A stretch of DNA of 64,000 nt from Epiperipatus broadwayi (taxonomy: Eukaryota > Onychophora > Udeonychophora > Euonychophora > Peripatidae), in NCBI GenBank assembly GCA_028023455.1, contig JAQFVV010006336.1:2620224-2684223 (forward strand). Direction: 5' to 3'. A model generated the notes under the pieces. That model was not told where the DNA came from, made no database searches, and saw nothing but the letters and a program-made list of their open reading frames with translations. This document shows positions 37,215 to 51,171 of this stretch, one piece after another (within the stretch, counting starts at the first letter, position 1; the number at the start of each line of letters is the position of its first letter). The position numbers were made by a program, and so were the translations under genes.

Positions 37215-40200
37215 CAATAAATGTTTAATCTCTGCTGTCAATGTCCAAGGTATAAATTGCCTTGGTCGTATTAATTCCATCAGGCATTTCCTTAAGCAAA
37301 ACTCACTACATATGTTGTTCATAGGCGAAATGAAATATCACCTAAACTCGAACTACTTCATAAAATCATAACTTAGTAAAATAGGATTCACCCAATTATC
37401 TACAGGTCATGATGCTAGGGAAAGAGTTGGGGTAATAATAAATAATCTTCTGGCTCCAACTTCCTTCAGAATAATTTATCTAGATCAGAACCTAATTGCC
37501 ATGGCATTGACCTTCTCCTTGAATACTTTCATTGTGATTTATGTATACAGCCCCAATGTTCATGCAACACTGCTGAAAAAAATGCCACACAATTAACCTA
37601 ATTACTAATAATAAGAATGGACCTACCATTCTGCTCGGTGACTTTAATATCTCCTATGAGTCCTTCACAAAGAAATATTTACCCCTACTCAACAAAGTAT
37701 TTCTCAATGGGAGGGGTTTCTTTCCACCTGATGCATTTTCATTCTATACAAAAAACAGTCGCACACTCATTGATCTAATGTTCTACTCGGCCGAATTGCA
37801 CTATGGGATAGAGGCTAGACTGCAACCGACAGCTTTTTCGGATCATTTTGCGATTATGGTATCCCTAAAGCTGAACAATATGGGATAGAGGCTAGACTGC
37901 AACCGACAGCCTTTTCGGATCATTTTGCGATTATGGTATCTTTAGAGCTGAACAACTTTCAACAAATTAAAGTCAACCGGAGTCTCAGAATGTTCACTAA
38001 AACCAACGCCACTGAGGCATTTTTCTCAGAAGCCTACATTCTTTTTCACAAGGTGAACCTCATAAACCTACACCCAGTCGAGGCCTAGACTACATTTATA
38101 GGCATTATTCAGTCGCTGATTACTCAATACACCTTCAAGCTTAAGGGAACAACCACACTTATGCATGAATTGGACAGCCTGAATTGGAAAATTAAAAACT
38201 TTGATGGTCAGGATCACAATATTGACTACTTACTTGATCTAAAAGCTTCATACAGATCGAAACAGTCAGCAGTAGCAGAGATAATAGCTACAAAAAATGC
38301 AAAGAATTACCTGCCAGCTCAACATTGCTGGACCCGAGGCTATCTCAGGTGGGCTCTGAAGGCCAGAAAGGAACAGGAAGTTCCTACTTCATTGCTCATC
38401 AGTGGTGGCAGCCTTATTGGTGAGAATATGATTTTACACATAGAGAGCCACTTTCAAAACCTGCTATTAGGTCACTGCACAAACCCTGCATTGGAGTGGG
38501 TCGGCACACCCAGAGAGGCAGATCATGGTATTACACTCCAGGTCATCACCAGAAGGTTGCAGGATCTCCCTGACAGTGTTCATCCTGGGATTTATGCCAT
38601 CCCGAAGTTTGTGTTCACTCACTTAAATTTTTTACTGCAAGGATTATATTAAACATGTTAAACTACCTTGCCATTGAAAGGAGAGTAATTCCTAACCTAT
38701 ATCCAATCGCCATGGTCCCATTCATTAAAAAGTACCGGGATCCTATCTCTCTTAGCAGTATCAGGCCGATATCAATGACACCAATTTTGTTCAAAGTCAT
38801 GGAGGGTATAATAAATGAAAAAAATCAGGATGCCATTCTACAGGATATATTGGCCTCTCAATATGCAAGGAAGGGATCATCAGCACTGACTGCAATTGGT
38901 GAAGTGAAAATTATGCTTGATCACATTAGATCTAACAGAAAATCCCAGCCTGTGGCATGTCAGCTGGATGTGTACAATGCTTTTGATACAGTAGATGTCA
39001 ACATTCTTCTTGAATTGCTATCTCAGTTGGACATATCAAAACAGATTATTCAGATATTGGACAATCTCCTGAATAATAGGCATATTCATATTTCCATAAA
39101 TGGACATTACTCAGATGGATTTGCACCTTCAAGATCCATACCACAAGGATCACCATTGAGTGGTCTATTGTTCATAAAGTACATTGACCCTCTGATTAAA
39201 GAGCTAGATCAGCTTCCAGGTATATATGTGCCCCGGCTTAAGAAAAACATCGTTTTCACATACATGGATGACATACTTGTGATTCTTCCATCCCGTAAAC
39301 ATCTGAAGACACTTCATTCCATAATTACCAATTATACTAAAGATTATAAATTATCCATCAATCCTCACAACTCATCATCCTGGTGCATCAACACTGGTAG
39401 GAAAATACTATCCAATTTTTTTGCAAAACCTCAGTGTTTTCTGGGGTTTCCTATCTTCAAGTCACAGACTGCTATGTCTGTCTGCCTACAAAAATCCATC
39501 ATAAGCAATGCTACTAAGGTGGTTCAGTTGCTGTCAAGGACATACCTGTCCCTACAAGGGAAGATTGCTCTGATTAATATGAAGATTATGGCAAGCATAA
39601 ATTACTATCTGCCAATAATGACAATTACCAAATCATTCAGCTTACAAATTCAGAGGCTCTGTAGTCAGCTCTTATGGAGAGGTCGGACCACTGCAATTAG
39701 CATCCGCAGACTTCAGTTTCACAGGAGACAGAATGGTATGGGTCTCCATTCAATTCAGACAATCAATTTCCAAAAAGGGCATTCACTTTTAGTAAACCTG
39801 GAAAAAAATACCCTCTATCAGATATTATAGAGACTGTAATACTTACTGACAGACCTCCCACCAGTAAACACACATGGCTTGACACCATTATTAAACAACA
39901 ATCTTTATACATCGGGCACTCAACAACAGAGTTTAATGATAAAATCAACATCTGGCAGGCACATCACCTGCTGAACCCTGAAAATACAGTTATTTATGCT
40001 CACCTAGGGTGCAGCAATCATAAAATCACCACAATATTTAAATATCTGCTACTGGAGCCCAAATGTTTGGATTATCTGATCAAGGTGAATATGGGCTCCA
40101 TGCCGACTAATACATTCTTATACTATAAGCAGTTTCTAAATAAAATAGACCCAATTTGTCATGCCTGTTCTAGAGGAGAGGAGACCTTTAATCATCTGTT

Positions 40201-40505
40201 AAATGTATGTCCAGGCTATAACAGTATTCAAAGTGTCATCTTTCAACACTGCAGTGAATAAAATCCTGGACATCAGTGGTTGTCTCTACTCTGGAGACTT
40301 TACAGTTATCAGGTTATCTATCTTACTGACATACGCTTTTTGGTACACAAGGTGCAGGACAAAGTTCACAGAACCAACACCGGACCCCAATGCTATATTT
40401 TGTGATAGGCTCAAAGCTCTTCAAAACAAGGACAAGATACTATCCTCTAGATTTTTGTTTAATAATACATGGAGCCTACTAGTATGGCCCACAGACTCTA
40501 CATGA
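37207..40505 (+). pseudogene. Non-LTR ORF2: AP endonuclease, reverse transcriptase, C-terminal CCHC, broken
   Basis: ATG at 37207 lies inside the end of ORF1 (ATGGATAA shared, 8 nt overlap). Endonuclease motifs: ISAVNVQGI at the start, IGEMKY, YVYSPN, LLGDFNI and SDHFAIMV (about 37850). RT (about 38655-39830, 391 uninterrupted codons): IRPISMTPILFKVMEG, motif A QLDVYNAFDTVD, motif B SIPQGSPLSGLLF, motif C FTYMDDILVILP with the YxDD box intact, then thumb. The C-terminal CHACSRGEETFNHLLNVC is CX2CX8HX4C (about 40155-40210). Breaks include in-frame stops at about 37370 and in 37590-37610, a 77-bp duplication at 37802-37955, and a stop at about 38650. Confidence 0.88.
37802..37955 (+). repeat. 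77-bp tandem duplication inside the endonuclease coding region
   Basis: Copies 37802-37878 and 37879-37955 begin TATGGGATAGAGGCTAGACT and differ at about five positions. The unit length is not a multiple of three, so it shifts the frame at the SDHF motif. Confidence 0.95.
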
Positions 40506-40835
40506 ATTTTGGACCTGATATATCCACATTGTAGGGTATCGTGGAAGAAGTAGTCTATGTTGCAACATGTTGGATTCTACTAGAGAGGCATTGATTTCAC
40601 ACTACATGTATCCCAGCTGATAAGTTAGCATTATTGGGTCAACCTCAAAAGGGGTGGGCAATACCAACAAAATAGTACGTATTTACTCATATATCAACCT
40701 GCTAGTGCAGAGAATGGTTCTGGCATACATCTACCAGACCAACGTCAGCAATGGATGAGCCAACATTAACTAAGTGTATTTATTATTCATCTGTACAATT
40801 TTATTATGTCAATAAATATATTTTTAAATAATATC

Positions 40836-43734
40836 TGAATTTAAACACACACAAATAAAAGAAAAATAATAAATATAGTAATATGTATACACAATAGGTA
40901 ATGGAGGATTAATTGTAACAAACTTATAATATCAAAATATATTATATTTTCTGTATTTTTTATTTATTTATTAAAGTTATAGTAAATATTTAGTAATTGT
41001 GGCTTAGATGTATATAAATATTGTAGAGACAAACCTACTGAGCAAATATTTACTAGAAAAAGTTTGTTATATGTCAATCTATAAAATTTTGTCTTTTAAA
41101 TTATTTTTGCTATTAAACTCTACTTTTCTTTTTAAATCCAAGATGGAAGATGTGATTGTAATTAGTCAAAATTAATTAAAGGTGAGAAACTTAATCTTGT
41201 TTAATCTTCAAAAATAACTTTAATTAAAAGTGTCTCTAAAATCAAAATTAGAAACTAAACTAATGGATTTACTTTTGTCACAAACATTTTTTTTATCAAA
41301 TTAATTTCAGTTTGAATACATGTTATCTAACAATGGCATCTTCCAGCACAATGGGTAAAGCTTATGTAGAAATTCTTTTGAAAATTAGATTAGAGAATGA
41401 TTATCAGTGACCAATCAAGAAAGCATTCCACAAATACTGGGGCATAGTAAAGAATGGGCTAATTTTGACTAGAGGGAGAACTAAAACAGTCAATAACAGC
41501 AGTTGCCAAATAAATCCACTTTCATTTAATTTCAATGTGTCATGAGTAAACTCACTTCACTTCTTTCTTCATTCGAGGTGGCCTTCCCTGAAATCTGTGG
41601 CCAGGATCCCGATATTCGTAAACTGTAACTATATGCCTGATTGTTGAATAATGAACTTACTACCTGCCTGAATAACTGTGCTCATTAAACTATATCTAGT
41701 TCTCTGAGGGAAATCTGAACATCAACAATGGAACAGCCAAGTTTGTACAGAGGTAATAATTTCAAGAGCTGCTAGACTCTTAAATTTACATTGAATAATT
41801 TCAAATCTCACCTATCTGTTTCTTTAAACACTTTGTGAAGCATTCCTTATAAAATTTAATATTAATTATGAATTAATCAATTTGTAAATTTTTACCTTGT
41901 TAGTCAAATGTACTTTGTGCTCTCTATATATCTTAACAGTAATCTCTCCTACATTAAACCTCTCCTGAACAAATATTATTTTTAATTTTACATCTCTGCA
42001 GCAATATTTTATTTTCATTATTATATTTTATATTTTCATATACTAAATTATATGTCAATAATTTTCCCGAGATTCGCAAGTCTCTCCTCTATCTTGTTTA
42101 AGACCCCTTCCTTATTTTTCATAGGGTGATTAATCTAGTTTCTAATAATAATAAAAAAAAAACACAAATTTATTATTCTTATTATAGCAGATGCCTGTGA
42201 GTCTGGGAGAGTAAAATAAAAGACCATTATTGTACAATGTTATTTTCAAATAACAGAGCAAAAATCTGTTTTCGAGAAATGTTTTTTTTAATTAAATAAT
42301 AGCGCCAACTTCTGAAAACTTTAAATATACTTATATGAATTAAATCAATATTTTCTTGAAATCACCAACCACCACCTACTTGATATATATCTAATAATAT
42401 GGAAGTAATAATATGTAAGGTATTTCTGAAAGCACTTAAAACCAAATAATTGTATTAGTTATACATTGTGGGAAGCTTTATGTGTAATTTAAAGTAATAA
42501 AAAGAGGGGGAATCCTTTAGTTCTATAAGCTGTTATATTAGCTTTAATTTTATTTATCCCATATCCATGTAGTAAATCAAATCATACTAATATGCTGGGT
42601 CATTATCAATAAAGATAGGTGATAATTTTTTATTTCTTAGTTTTAAGTTTATATATTTATATTAATTCAAGCGTTATGCATATACTGGCCTTTAGTTTTA
42701 TATATATTTGTGCTTCATTTCTGGGGTATATCGAAAAACCCGAGTCACATTTAATTTTACTTCCAATTCCAAGGAGAAGGTTTGTAAACCTCTTTGGACT
42801 TTTTCAGTGCTAGATATTATTGCATAGGGTTCGCTCTGACAAAAGTCCAGCTTATGGCAATTCAACAAAGTGCATTCTGTGTTGTTTATGACCCGACCCT
42901 GCCAATGTTTGCAGAGAATCACCTTCTTTAGCCATAAATTGAAGCACCTTCTTGGATCTTAGAATGGATCTCTTCATTGCCATCATGTATGTACCACTCT
43001 CCCATATTTTACTCTCTTTAAAGCCTATCAATACTCCTAAATCATACTGTTATGATTATGCTTAATGGATTTGTCATTTTTATATTTTCATTCATACTTT
43101 CATATACACTATTTCTGCCACAATTATTGTTTCCTAAATTAGCTTCCCACATATGTTCTTATTTTGCAAATGTGAATACTATTTTCTTAATTGAATATAA
43201 TTACCATTGCCATCAAACTCAATAATCTTATGTACTGGTTCGATTGCTGTTGTGATATTAATTGTGGATTTAAAGAACTTTAAATATCTGTAATTTAGTG
43301 CTATTAAAAATCTTAGGTATGCCATGCAATCTGTTAATTATTGACATATAAATAGCTGCCTTAGAACAAAGCAATAAATTATTTGTTACTGCAGCATAAC
43401 TTGAATAAATATGCTAGTTTTATAGTATTGTAAGAGAGGTTAATGTCATCCATTTTATTTGTATTTTGACACAAATAATGTAATCAATCATATATATATA
43501 TATATATATCAAGTTAACTTAATAAATCTTATATATACTTCTAAATATCAAAGTCATTGTTTCATTTATTGAATAGCAATAATAATTGATGTTATATAAA
43601 AGGTTTAATTTACTAGATGATCAAATCTCACTAATAATAATATTCTATACATTAATAAATTCAAATTAGAGTCTTTTTGTGTCATGGCTTTGTGATGTTG
43701 GCAGTGAGAAATAAATTAGATCAGTATCATTGGA
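40836..43734. other. AT-rich non-coding, nothing recognised
   Basis: No gene. 41330-41780 is less AT-rich but without an extended frame. A TA run is at 43492-43510. Confidence 0.55.
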
Positions 43735-43856
43735 ATTGTTGCTCATAAGTTGGTAGGTCTGGAAAATAGGCAAATAGGGCAGAGTTCATGAGGGTTCCTA
43801 ACTTATGTATCTTGTGGATGATTGGACTTGAGGTACTTTTGCCTAGGTGCTAGATA
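43735..43856 (+). repeat. Dispersed repeat, partner of 25195-25385 (inverted)
   Basis: TATCTTGTGGATGATTGGAC and GAGGTACTTTTGCC correspond to the reverse complement of 25195-25290. It ends next to a TA tract at 43868. Confidence 0.6.
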
Positions 43857-43866
43857 TTGTTATATG

Positions 43867-43943
<77 letters not shown>

Positions 43944-46429
43944 GGATGCATATATATAATTATATATGGAAACTTTTATAAAAATCAAGAGATAAATTTT
44001 TAAAATAATATTCTTTTTTTTTTTGCGATAAACCCTGATCACATTCTTTAATGAAAAGAAAAGAAAATTCATTAGCAAAGTAGTAATGGATTTTCTAATT
44101 TAATTAAAAATAAATTATAGGAAATATATTTTCAAGAAAAATTCCTCAAATCTAAGTAAACTTAAAATAGATTTGTAACAATAAAATGAGTGGGTTTATC
44201 AGGAGAGTGGATCTCAAGAAGACAATACTAAAATATTTATAATTAATGATTATGATTGCCTGAGTCAAATATATCTGCTTTGCCTTGGGCAAATGAAAAA
44301 GAGTAAATTTGAAGATGTATTCTGGAAAAGTATAAATAGACCAGGAAAACAATAGGAAAATTGGTCAGTTTTGTTTGAGAAAGAGCACAGTGAATCCACA
44401 CCAGTTTTATTTTAAAAATATATATGCAGCAATATGACAGTGGGGAAACAGCCCTAATCTGGCCATTTCCCATTGTCCCAAGTATGATTATCAAAGTATC
44501 ATGGAGCTGGAAAACTTTCATTAAATGTTTGAATTTTGGACTGCCAAACTATGAACTCTTGAACCAAACTCAATAGCTAGTTATTTCTATGCTGAAATAA
44601 TGAAAGCCAACTCCAAATTATCATTCTGTCATGGGAGCTACATTTCCAGTGCACATTCTGAATAAATTAGGTAATATCTTTTAAATTGTTTTCATTTCTA
44701 ACCACTTAATTTATTCTCCAAATTCCAGTTGACCATATAATTAATTGTTCTACAAATAAATGTCTTCTAAAATGAAATTCTCCTTAACTAAATTTAAAAT
44801 ATTGTATTAACTAAACTTTGTAATCTTGACTTTCTATAACTTAACTTCAATGTTTCTGCTATATAACTGTTATCTTTCTTAAATTATGCCTCTCTTAATG
44901 CAAAACCTTTCTTATTAAGGTGATCTATAAAGATATTTATTACTTACTCATAGATATAGATTGTTTAGATTTATAAATAACTGATTTAAAATTCTATTTA
45001 TGTATCAATTTGTTCCATCTTGACAAAAGTTTTATGATTTAAATAATTTGCTTCCTATTTCCCAGCCAATGTTTGTCATTAAATTAATAACTCTTTCACT
45101 CTAAATGATTATTACTTGGAGTACCCATTTTGTTGTGTTGAAATAATTTTGTTTTATTATATATTTTCTGAAAACATGTCATGCGTATATGGTTTAGTTT
45201 TGGGGGAGATGCTAGATCAAGTGTGGATTTTTTATAATTATATTATTTCATTTTAAAAGAATGAAATGAGGGGGTAGAAGGTTACTTCTTGCCAGATAGT
45301 AAGAGAGAAATTAAAAATGTTAAATTAAAAATATTTGTGGGATTTTGTTTTGAAGGGAGAGACATGTCGCTCCAAGAAATGATATGCATAATAATATTTT
45401 AGATTTATTTATTTATTTAGATCTGATCTTGGTCAATCCACTGTAATATAAATATAATCTTATGTGGCTCAGTAAGTTTTCCTAAAGTAATTTTAAAAAA
45501 TTATATTTTTCTAGTATTTGCATTTGCCTTGCCAGCACTCTGCTTGATTGCCTTTTCTGTCCTGTTGATTACAATATCAGAATTATACCATGTGATATAA
45601 TCACTGGCTAAAAATATAGATCACAATATGGAAGACAAAATTGAGAAGACGTAAGGTAAGCTGAGCTTAGCAAACCTTTGTGATTCCTGATCTTTTACCT
45701 GAAATATCTTGGGGTTTGCAAATTGCACAAACCATTCATTTTTATTTTTTTGATGTCACTGGAACCGAGCAGTAGGATTGAGTTTGTGCTGATTATGTCA
45801 TTTCAAATGCTGGGTCTGATTATTTTCTATTGTCTCTAAGCACATTGTGGCAGGTTGATGATGGTCTGATCATATTAGTTCATATTTTGCTATCACTAAC
45901 ATATTTATTATACTGCTCCCTTACAAAAGGCATAATAGGTTATATTACTGAATTGATGTTAATTAACAATGAAATCAATTAGCAAGATATTAAAGAATTA
46001 TAGATATGCTTTTTATTAAAATATGTATATGAATTTAACCTACCTGTGGTTTGTTTTAATTAATTTTACTTTAAAGTTTGCATTTCTATCTAGATATTGT
46101 GCTGCTAACTGATGACTCAAAGTCATACACATATATCATTCCATTTTGAAACTTATGCATGCATTTAATTAAACTAAATGCTAGAGTTAAATATTAGATA
46201 TAATTGAGGCTCATGTACCACCACTGATGCTGCTGGCTAGGGTCAGAAAAGACTGATTGCTCGCTTTGAAGATGTTGTTAATTAGTTGTTAGATTTAGAG
46301 GATGGGTAAACAGGTTAGAATCCATAAATATTTTTAATCTTCATTCTTACATATGGTTGGATTCAAGGTACTCTTACTCAGACTATGAATCATGCTGAAT
46401 TAACATACAATTTCAACCAGTACAATATT
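43857..46429. other. (TA)n tract and AT-rich non-coding
   Basis: 43868-43934 holds two TA runs separated by TTC. No gene follows. A fragment near 46362 (TGGTTGGATTCAAGGTAC) belongs to the 25.2/43.7-kb repeat family. Confidence 0.55.
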
Positions 46430-47910
46430 CACTAATTGCAGACTGCTGATGTGAAGAGATAGTAAACATTTGCTTATTGCTAAATGCAGATCACTGAAGT
46501 TGTATTTTTGCTCACTGCTAATAAGAGATTTTGTTAATTATATTTGCTGATTGCTGTGCTAATTGCTAATTTAAAAGAAGTGAATACACTAAAATGTTTG
46601 AAATAGTGACTATCCATTCAGAATCACGCCATGCTAAAAACCTCCCAAGATGGACTCCAGAGCTCCATAATTGGGATATCATGAACATGACCTAAAATAT
46701 TGCCTTCATCCTCCCTGACCAGATTACTGGAGATTCAAATCTTTTTAATTAACTCTAAATAGAAGTAAACTATGCATGCACTGCTGAAAGAAATTAGGAG
46801 AATAAAATGTTACACATTGAAGGTAAATGAACATTTTTATATTGTAACCAGGGCATAGATCTGTTTATTTAAATCTCTTTGCTTAAGTCTCAGTTTAATA
46901 CAAAAAGAAATATGGATCTATAATAAATTATTTGTAATCATTTAAATATTATTAATTATTTTATAAATATTTTTATTATATATATTACAGAGTAACCTTA
47001 TAATTTTTTATATTAATTTTTTTGTGAGAGAGTTTATATTTTATACTCAGTTTATTTTTTTATTATTATTATGAATTGTTTTGCTAAAAGCTTTGACAAG
47101 TAGTAGTAGTTTTATCTTTAACTCACCTGTTCCTTATTTTTCATTGTGATTAATCTGTGTTTGCATTTCCTGCAGACCTTAAATCTTTTGGCTAGCAATT
47201 TGTCAGTTATATAGTTTTTTTTTACTTAAACTGTGGGGATTTTGTTTTCTTCTATTCCAGATTATGTAAAATCATAATCTCTTTTCTTTGCTTATACGAG
47301 TTGACCTTAAGGATGATATTTACATGATTTCTTATGAGTGTTTAAAAGAAGCAATATTACATCCTTGTTTTGTACCATTGGTTTATGGGGTTAAGGAAAG
47401 TTTTCTACACACTGTTTGTTGGCTTCCATATAAAATTATTTTTATTATAATTTCTAAATAAAGGGAAATAGAAATTGAATAGTAAATAAAAAAAAATTGA
47501 TAGCAGGAAAATCCTTATAATTCTCTTCAATTCTTAGGTGAGAAAATAAAATCATTTGCTGAAGTGTTGGAGGCCACAATACTGTCATGGCTCTCTGACA
47601 AAGAAAGTTAGTGAATTTAAATCAAACTTTTATATATTTGTTTGAATAATATTTTATTTTTTTGACTTTAACAAACTTATACATTGTTAATAATTATATC
47701 TGTTTTTGGCTAACAATTGTTTCTGTATCTCATCCTTCAATTGTTTGAACAATGTTTAAGATCTCTTTCTCTTCCTGAGTCTATCTGGCAGCATTCATCA
47801 TCATCAACTTTTAATCACTGTAAATCAAATTTTCTAGGTTGACTGTTGTTGATGCCCTTGGTGTTAAAAAGGTACAGAGTGTCTGGACAATATATATTAT
47901 GGATGAAAGG
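46430..47910 (+). repeat. LTR-type repeat copy c, split by about 0.87 kb
   Basis: 46430-46700 matches 28375-28680 (ACTGCTGATG, GAAATAGTGAC, CAAGATGGACT, CATGAACATGACCTAAAA). 47566-47910 matches 28680-28995 (GCCACAATACT, CTCTGACAAAGAAAG, CAAACTTTTATATATTTGTT, GAGTGTC). The extra 46701-47565 is an insertion relative to the other copy, or a deletion there. No primer site or coiled-coil frame follows, so it may be a solo LTR. Confidence 0.75.
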
Positions 47911-48789
47911 TCTAATAAATTTAATTGGTTTTATGTACATATATGTATTTTACTAATTATATTTAATGTATATATTTTAATAATCATATTTATTGTAATG
48001 TAATGTAAATAATGTCCATTGGGGAAATTGCTGTAGAGTAGTTGGTCATGTGATTGTGTAAAAAGAAACATCTTCAAAAGTTTCCAGTAAGGAAAGAAAG
48101 CTGGATTGATATATTAAATAATTTTTTTATTTATTGTCTACTTCAATTTTATTTTAAATTGAATATTTTTAATTTTATATATAGATGGTAACATTATGTA
48201 CAAATTTTAACATTGAAATTTGGCAATTTAACTTATTTAAAATACCAATATATTTGTAACCTCTTTCACTTTATATCTAGTAGTGATTACTAATATTTAA
48301 TTGTTGAGGCAAATTTCTACATAGTACACACAGTCTGGGTTTTTGACAAAGAGAAAGCAGCTAAAGTCTTAAACTTAGCACTTGTTACCTAAAAAACTGA
48401 TTATAATTTTTCTTACTATTATTGTACTTTTCATGGGATAATCCTGTTCTCATTCCAAGTTATTAATTATAGTCTATCTATAATCTTTATGGATTCAGGT
48501 TTTTTTTAAACAACTGCCACCAATCATTTATTAATGCATAGGTATGATCATTAGAAATCAACAACTTTTCCCATTAAGTAAACACATTCATGTTAAATAA
48601 TTCTTCTAGAGTACTGAGGTAGTTAATAGGGTTTTCATTTTATTTTTCCTTGAATAATTTTATGATTATAAAACATGAAGTATTCAAACTGCTAAGACAA
48701 CAATTACTTTTCTTCAACTAGTTTCAGAAACAGCTATCACAACCTCATCATTATAAATTTAATCCAAAATAAACTCATAATTTTCATTG
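47911..48789. other. AT-rich non-coding
   Basis: No gene or repeat pair recognised. The 3' end of the minus-strand element to the right probably lies here, but I cannot place it. Confidence 0.5.
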
Positions 48790-49880
48790 TTTCCCCAACA
48801 TATAGAAACACTATTATTTTCAGATTGTATCTTTATCTCTCCTTAATATTTATTTTTAATTTGATCTGTCTCAAATTTAAATTCTTCCATTTTCTTTTCC
48901 AAAGGTGTAACATGATAACTTTTCCCATGCACCATTGAATTAAATTCATCCATTGTCTGTACATACTCAATATGTTCATTCTCACTTCATTTTTGCATTT
49001 ATCAAGAATATCCATCTCATATGAATCTACCTCTAACATCTGTATCTTAATGTCAATTTAAAGCAGTTTTAACATTTCCTCACATTCCCTCTTGTAAAAG
49101 AATTACTTTAACCTCTCTTGTAAATTTTATGTTTACTAGCTTCTCTTACTTTGAAACCAAATATTTCTAATTTAGCATCTGCCTCTTGGAAATAGCTGGA
49201 GACTTTTCTGGTAGCTGTTTGAATTATTTCATGAATCTCCTGCACTTTCTCATAATCAGTTTTTCTAATTATTCTTTGATAACAATCTTGAATGATTTTT
49301 ATGATATCTTTCATTTTAAAGGTCAATAGCTTCCTCAATTTCAGCTTTTATTCTCATACATAATGTTTGGAAATAACATACCCCCTCATCTTTAAAATTT
49401 TTAAATTTGCTTTTTAAAACCTGAATTATCTGCTATTCTTTTCATAATTCCTCAAATTTTGTATGTATCATTTGAGCCTCATCTCTCATTTCTTTTCTAG
49501 ACTCTTCAAACTTGACCTTTAGAGCCAGAAACTCAATTTTAGTTTTCTCTTTCAAGGCTATATTTTCAACTTAAAATTCCTTTAATTATTTAAAAAACAG
49601 TATCAATTTCTACCTTCAGATCTTAACAATTAGCATCTAATTTGATTTCAAAGTCTTGAGAATTAACATCTGATTTGGCTTCTATATCTTTAAAAATAGC
49701 ATCTAATTTGGCTTCTAAGTCAGCATTTAATTTTTAGACTTTGAATCCATCTTATCATTTAATTATTTTTAATTTGTATCCATTTTATTGAACTTATCTT
49801 ATATAATATTCAAAATGTTGGCTGCATGTAAGCTTCCAGTTTCTTATCCGTCCAACATATCTTGATTAGTATCAGTCATA
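48790..49880 (-). pseudogene. Decayed coiled-coil frame of an LTR element (minus strand)
   Basis: On the minus strand an ATG near 49879 opens MTDTNQDMLDG, followed by broken frames rich in short charged repeats (EAKLDAIFKDIEAKSD, DFEIKLDAN), then KEMRDEAQMIHTKFEEL, the 76-codon stretch 49108-49338 (MKDIIKIIQDCYQRII...), and a last part (VQTMDEFNSMVHGKSY, PLEKKMEEFKFETDQ) ending near 48790. Stops and frameshifts are frequent. It is preceded by a leader of about 370 nt and a Lys-type primer site, which suggests a Gag-like role. No enzyme domain is seen downstream. It resembles 29.0-30.6 kb in layout, not in LTR sequence. Confidence 0.45.
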
Positions 49881-50263
49881 ATACTAGCTTAATATATCAT
49901 GAAAAGAAAAAAAATGTGACATTTCAAATATTATGCAAATAGATTTACCTAAAAATAATTGTCTACAGTTTCATATGCCTTTTGCCATTGCTTATAAAAA
50001 GTCATTTCACAAAATATGCACAACAATAACAACAAAATTAATTAATAGCTTTATGCCCATTTTCTCTCATTTATCACTGCAAGAAATTTCTTTGTAGTGA
50101 GAAATCAACCACAATCCATGTTATCATGCATTTACAAAAAAATTACTCTGTGTGTATCATGATATTATCTCACCATACTATATTAATATATGATCATACA
50201 AAACATATCAACTCACATAAAATACAAATATGTAAATTTCAACTATAAGAATAAATTTATCAA

Positions 50264-50281
50264 ACCCCACCTTGGGAGCCA
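50264..50281 (-). promoter_or_regulatory. Primer-binding site, tRNA-Lys type (minus strand)
   Basis: Reads TGGCTCCCAAGGTGGGGT on the minus strand, 15 of 18 matching the classical Lys site. It precedes the leader of the coiled-coil frame, so the 5' LTR should lie at higher coordinates from about 50285. I find no second copy of that LTR in the window. Confidence 0.65.
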
Positions 50282-51096
50282 AAATAATAATTGCACATAA
50301 TGAGTAAAGAGATTTATTTTATATGCCCACAAATTGATACATTAAAATTTTAATCATAAATTATAGGATTACTTCTCCTAATTAATATTCCATGGATATG
50401 GGATTAACCAAATAATGATTGTAAGTAAATGGGCTTTGGGTTAACTTAATCATAGCTTTATACCACTAAATCTAAGCATTATTATATGAATAAATGAGAC
50501 TTAATAATCAGGTAAAATGTAATTAAGAATAAAAATGTCATTTTATTGAGCCTGAATTACATTTAATAAATAAACAATTTAAAGTATGAAATAATTTAAT
50601 TTGTGTTTTAGAAGTAATATCTTCTTAATGTTAAATACAGTAAGTTATAATTAAGTTTCAAAAATATGTTAATGTTATTTTAAGCATCTCATGGTAATGT
50701 AGTCCTATAAAAATATTTAAAATGAAGTTAATTAACAAATAAGTTAATATTTTATTTATATTCACAATAAAAAGGCAATAATAATATTATAACTCCTACA
50801 CTTACTTAGCATTTTTATTCAACTTTAAAAAAGTGTACTAAACATAAATAATAACACCAATGTTTGTGATATGTTGCTTGTCTTATGTCATGAACAAAGA
50901 GTACCTATACTATATGAATAAATAATGTCATATTTATTTAAATATTAAATAATTTGTTATACTTAACAATACATGTACTCCAGTGAATGATTAGACTAAT
51001 TCTCAAATTATATTAATTTTTTTTCAAACTTAAACACATTTGGTTTTTCATAAATACTACTTAAAACTAATGACAACATGCGTCCCTTGACTAAGG

Positions 51097-51171
<75 letters not shown>

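Larger units (their letters stand above)
33103..40835 (+). mobile_element. Non-LTR retrotransposon, L1/Tx1-type, near full length, broken
   Basis: About 7.7 kb: a short 5' leader, ORF1 ending in CCHC knuckles plus a polar tail, ORF2 with AP-type endonuclease, reverse transcriptase and a C-terminal CCHC, and a 3' region with AATAAA near 40811. The order endonuclease-RT without RNase H, and the post-RT stretch (LLWRGRTTAISIRRLQF ... GMGLHSI), are most like the L1/Tx1 group. Both ends are approximate; no target duplication was found. Coding is clearly less AT-rich than the flanks. Confidence 0.85.

Noticed and set aside
44243-44521. 92-codon minus-strand frame
   Set aside because: A few frames of this length are expected by chance over 64 kb on two strands. 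No motif and no repeat support.
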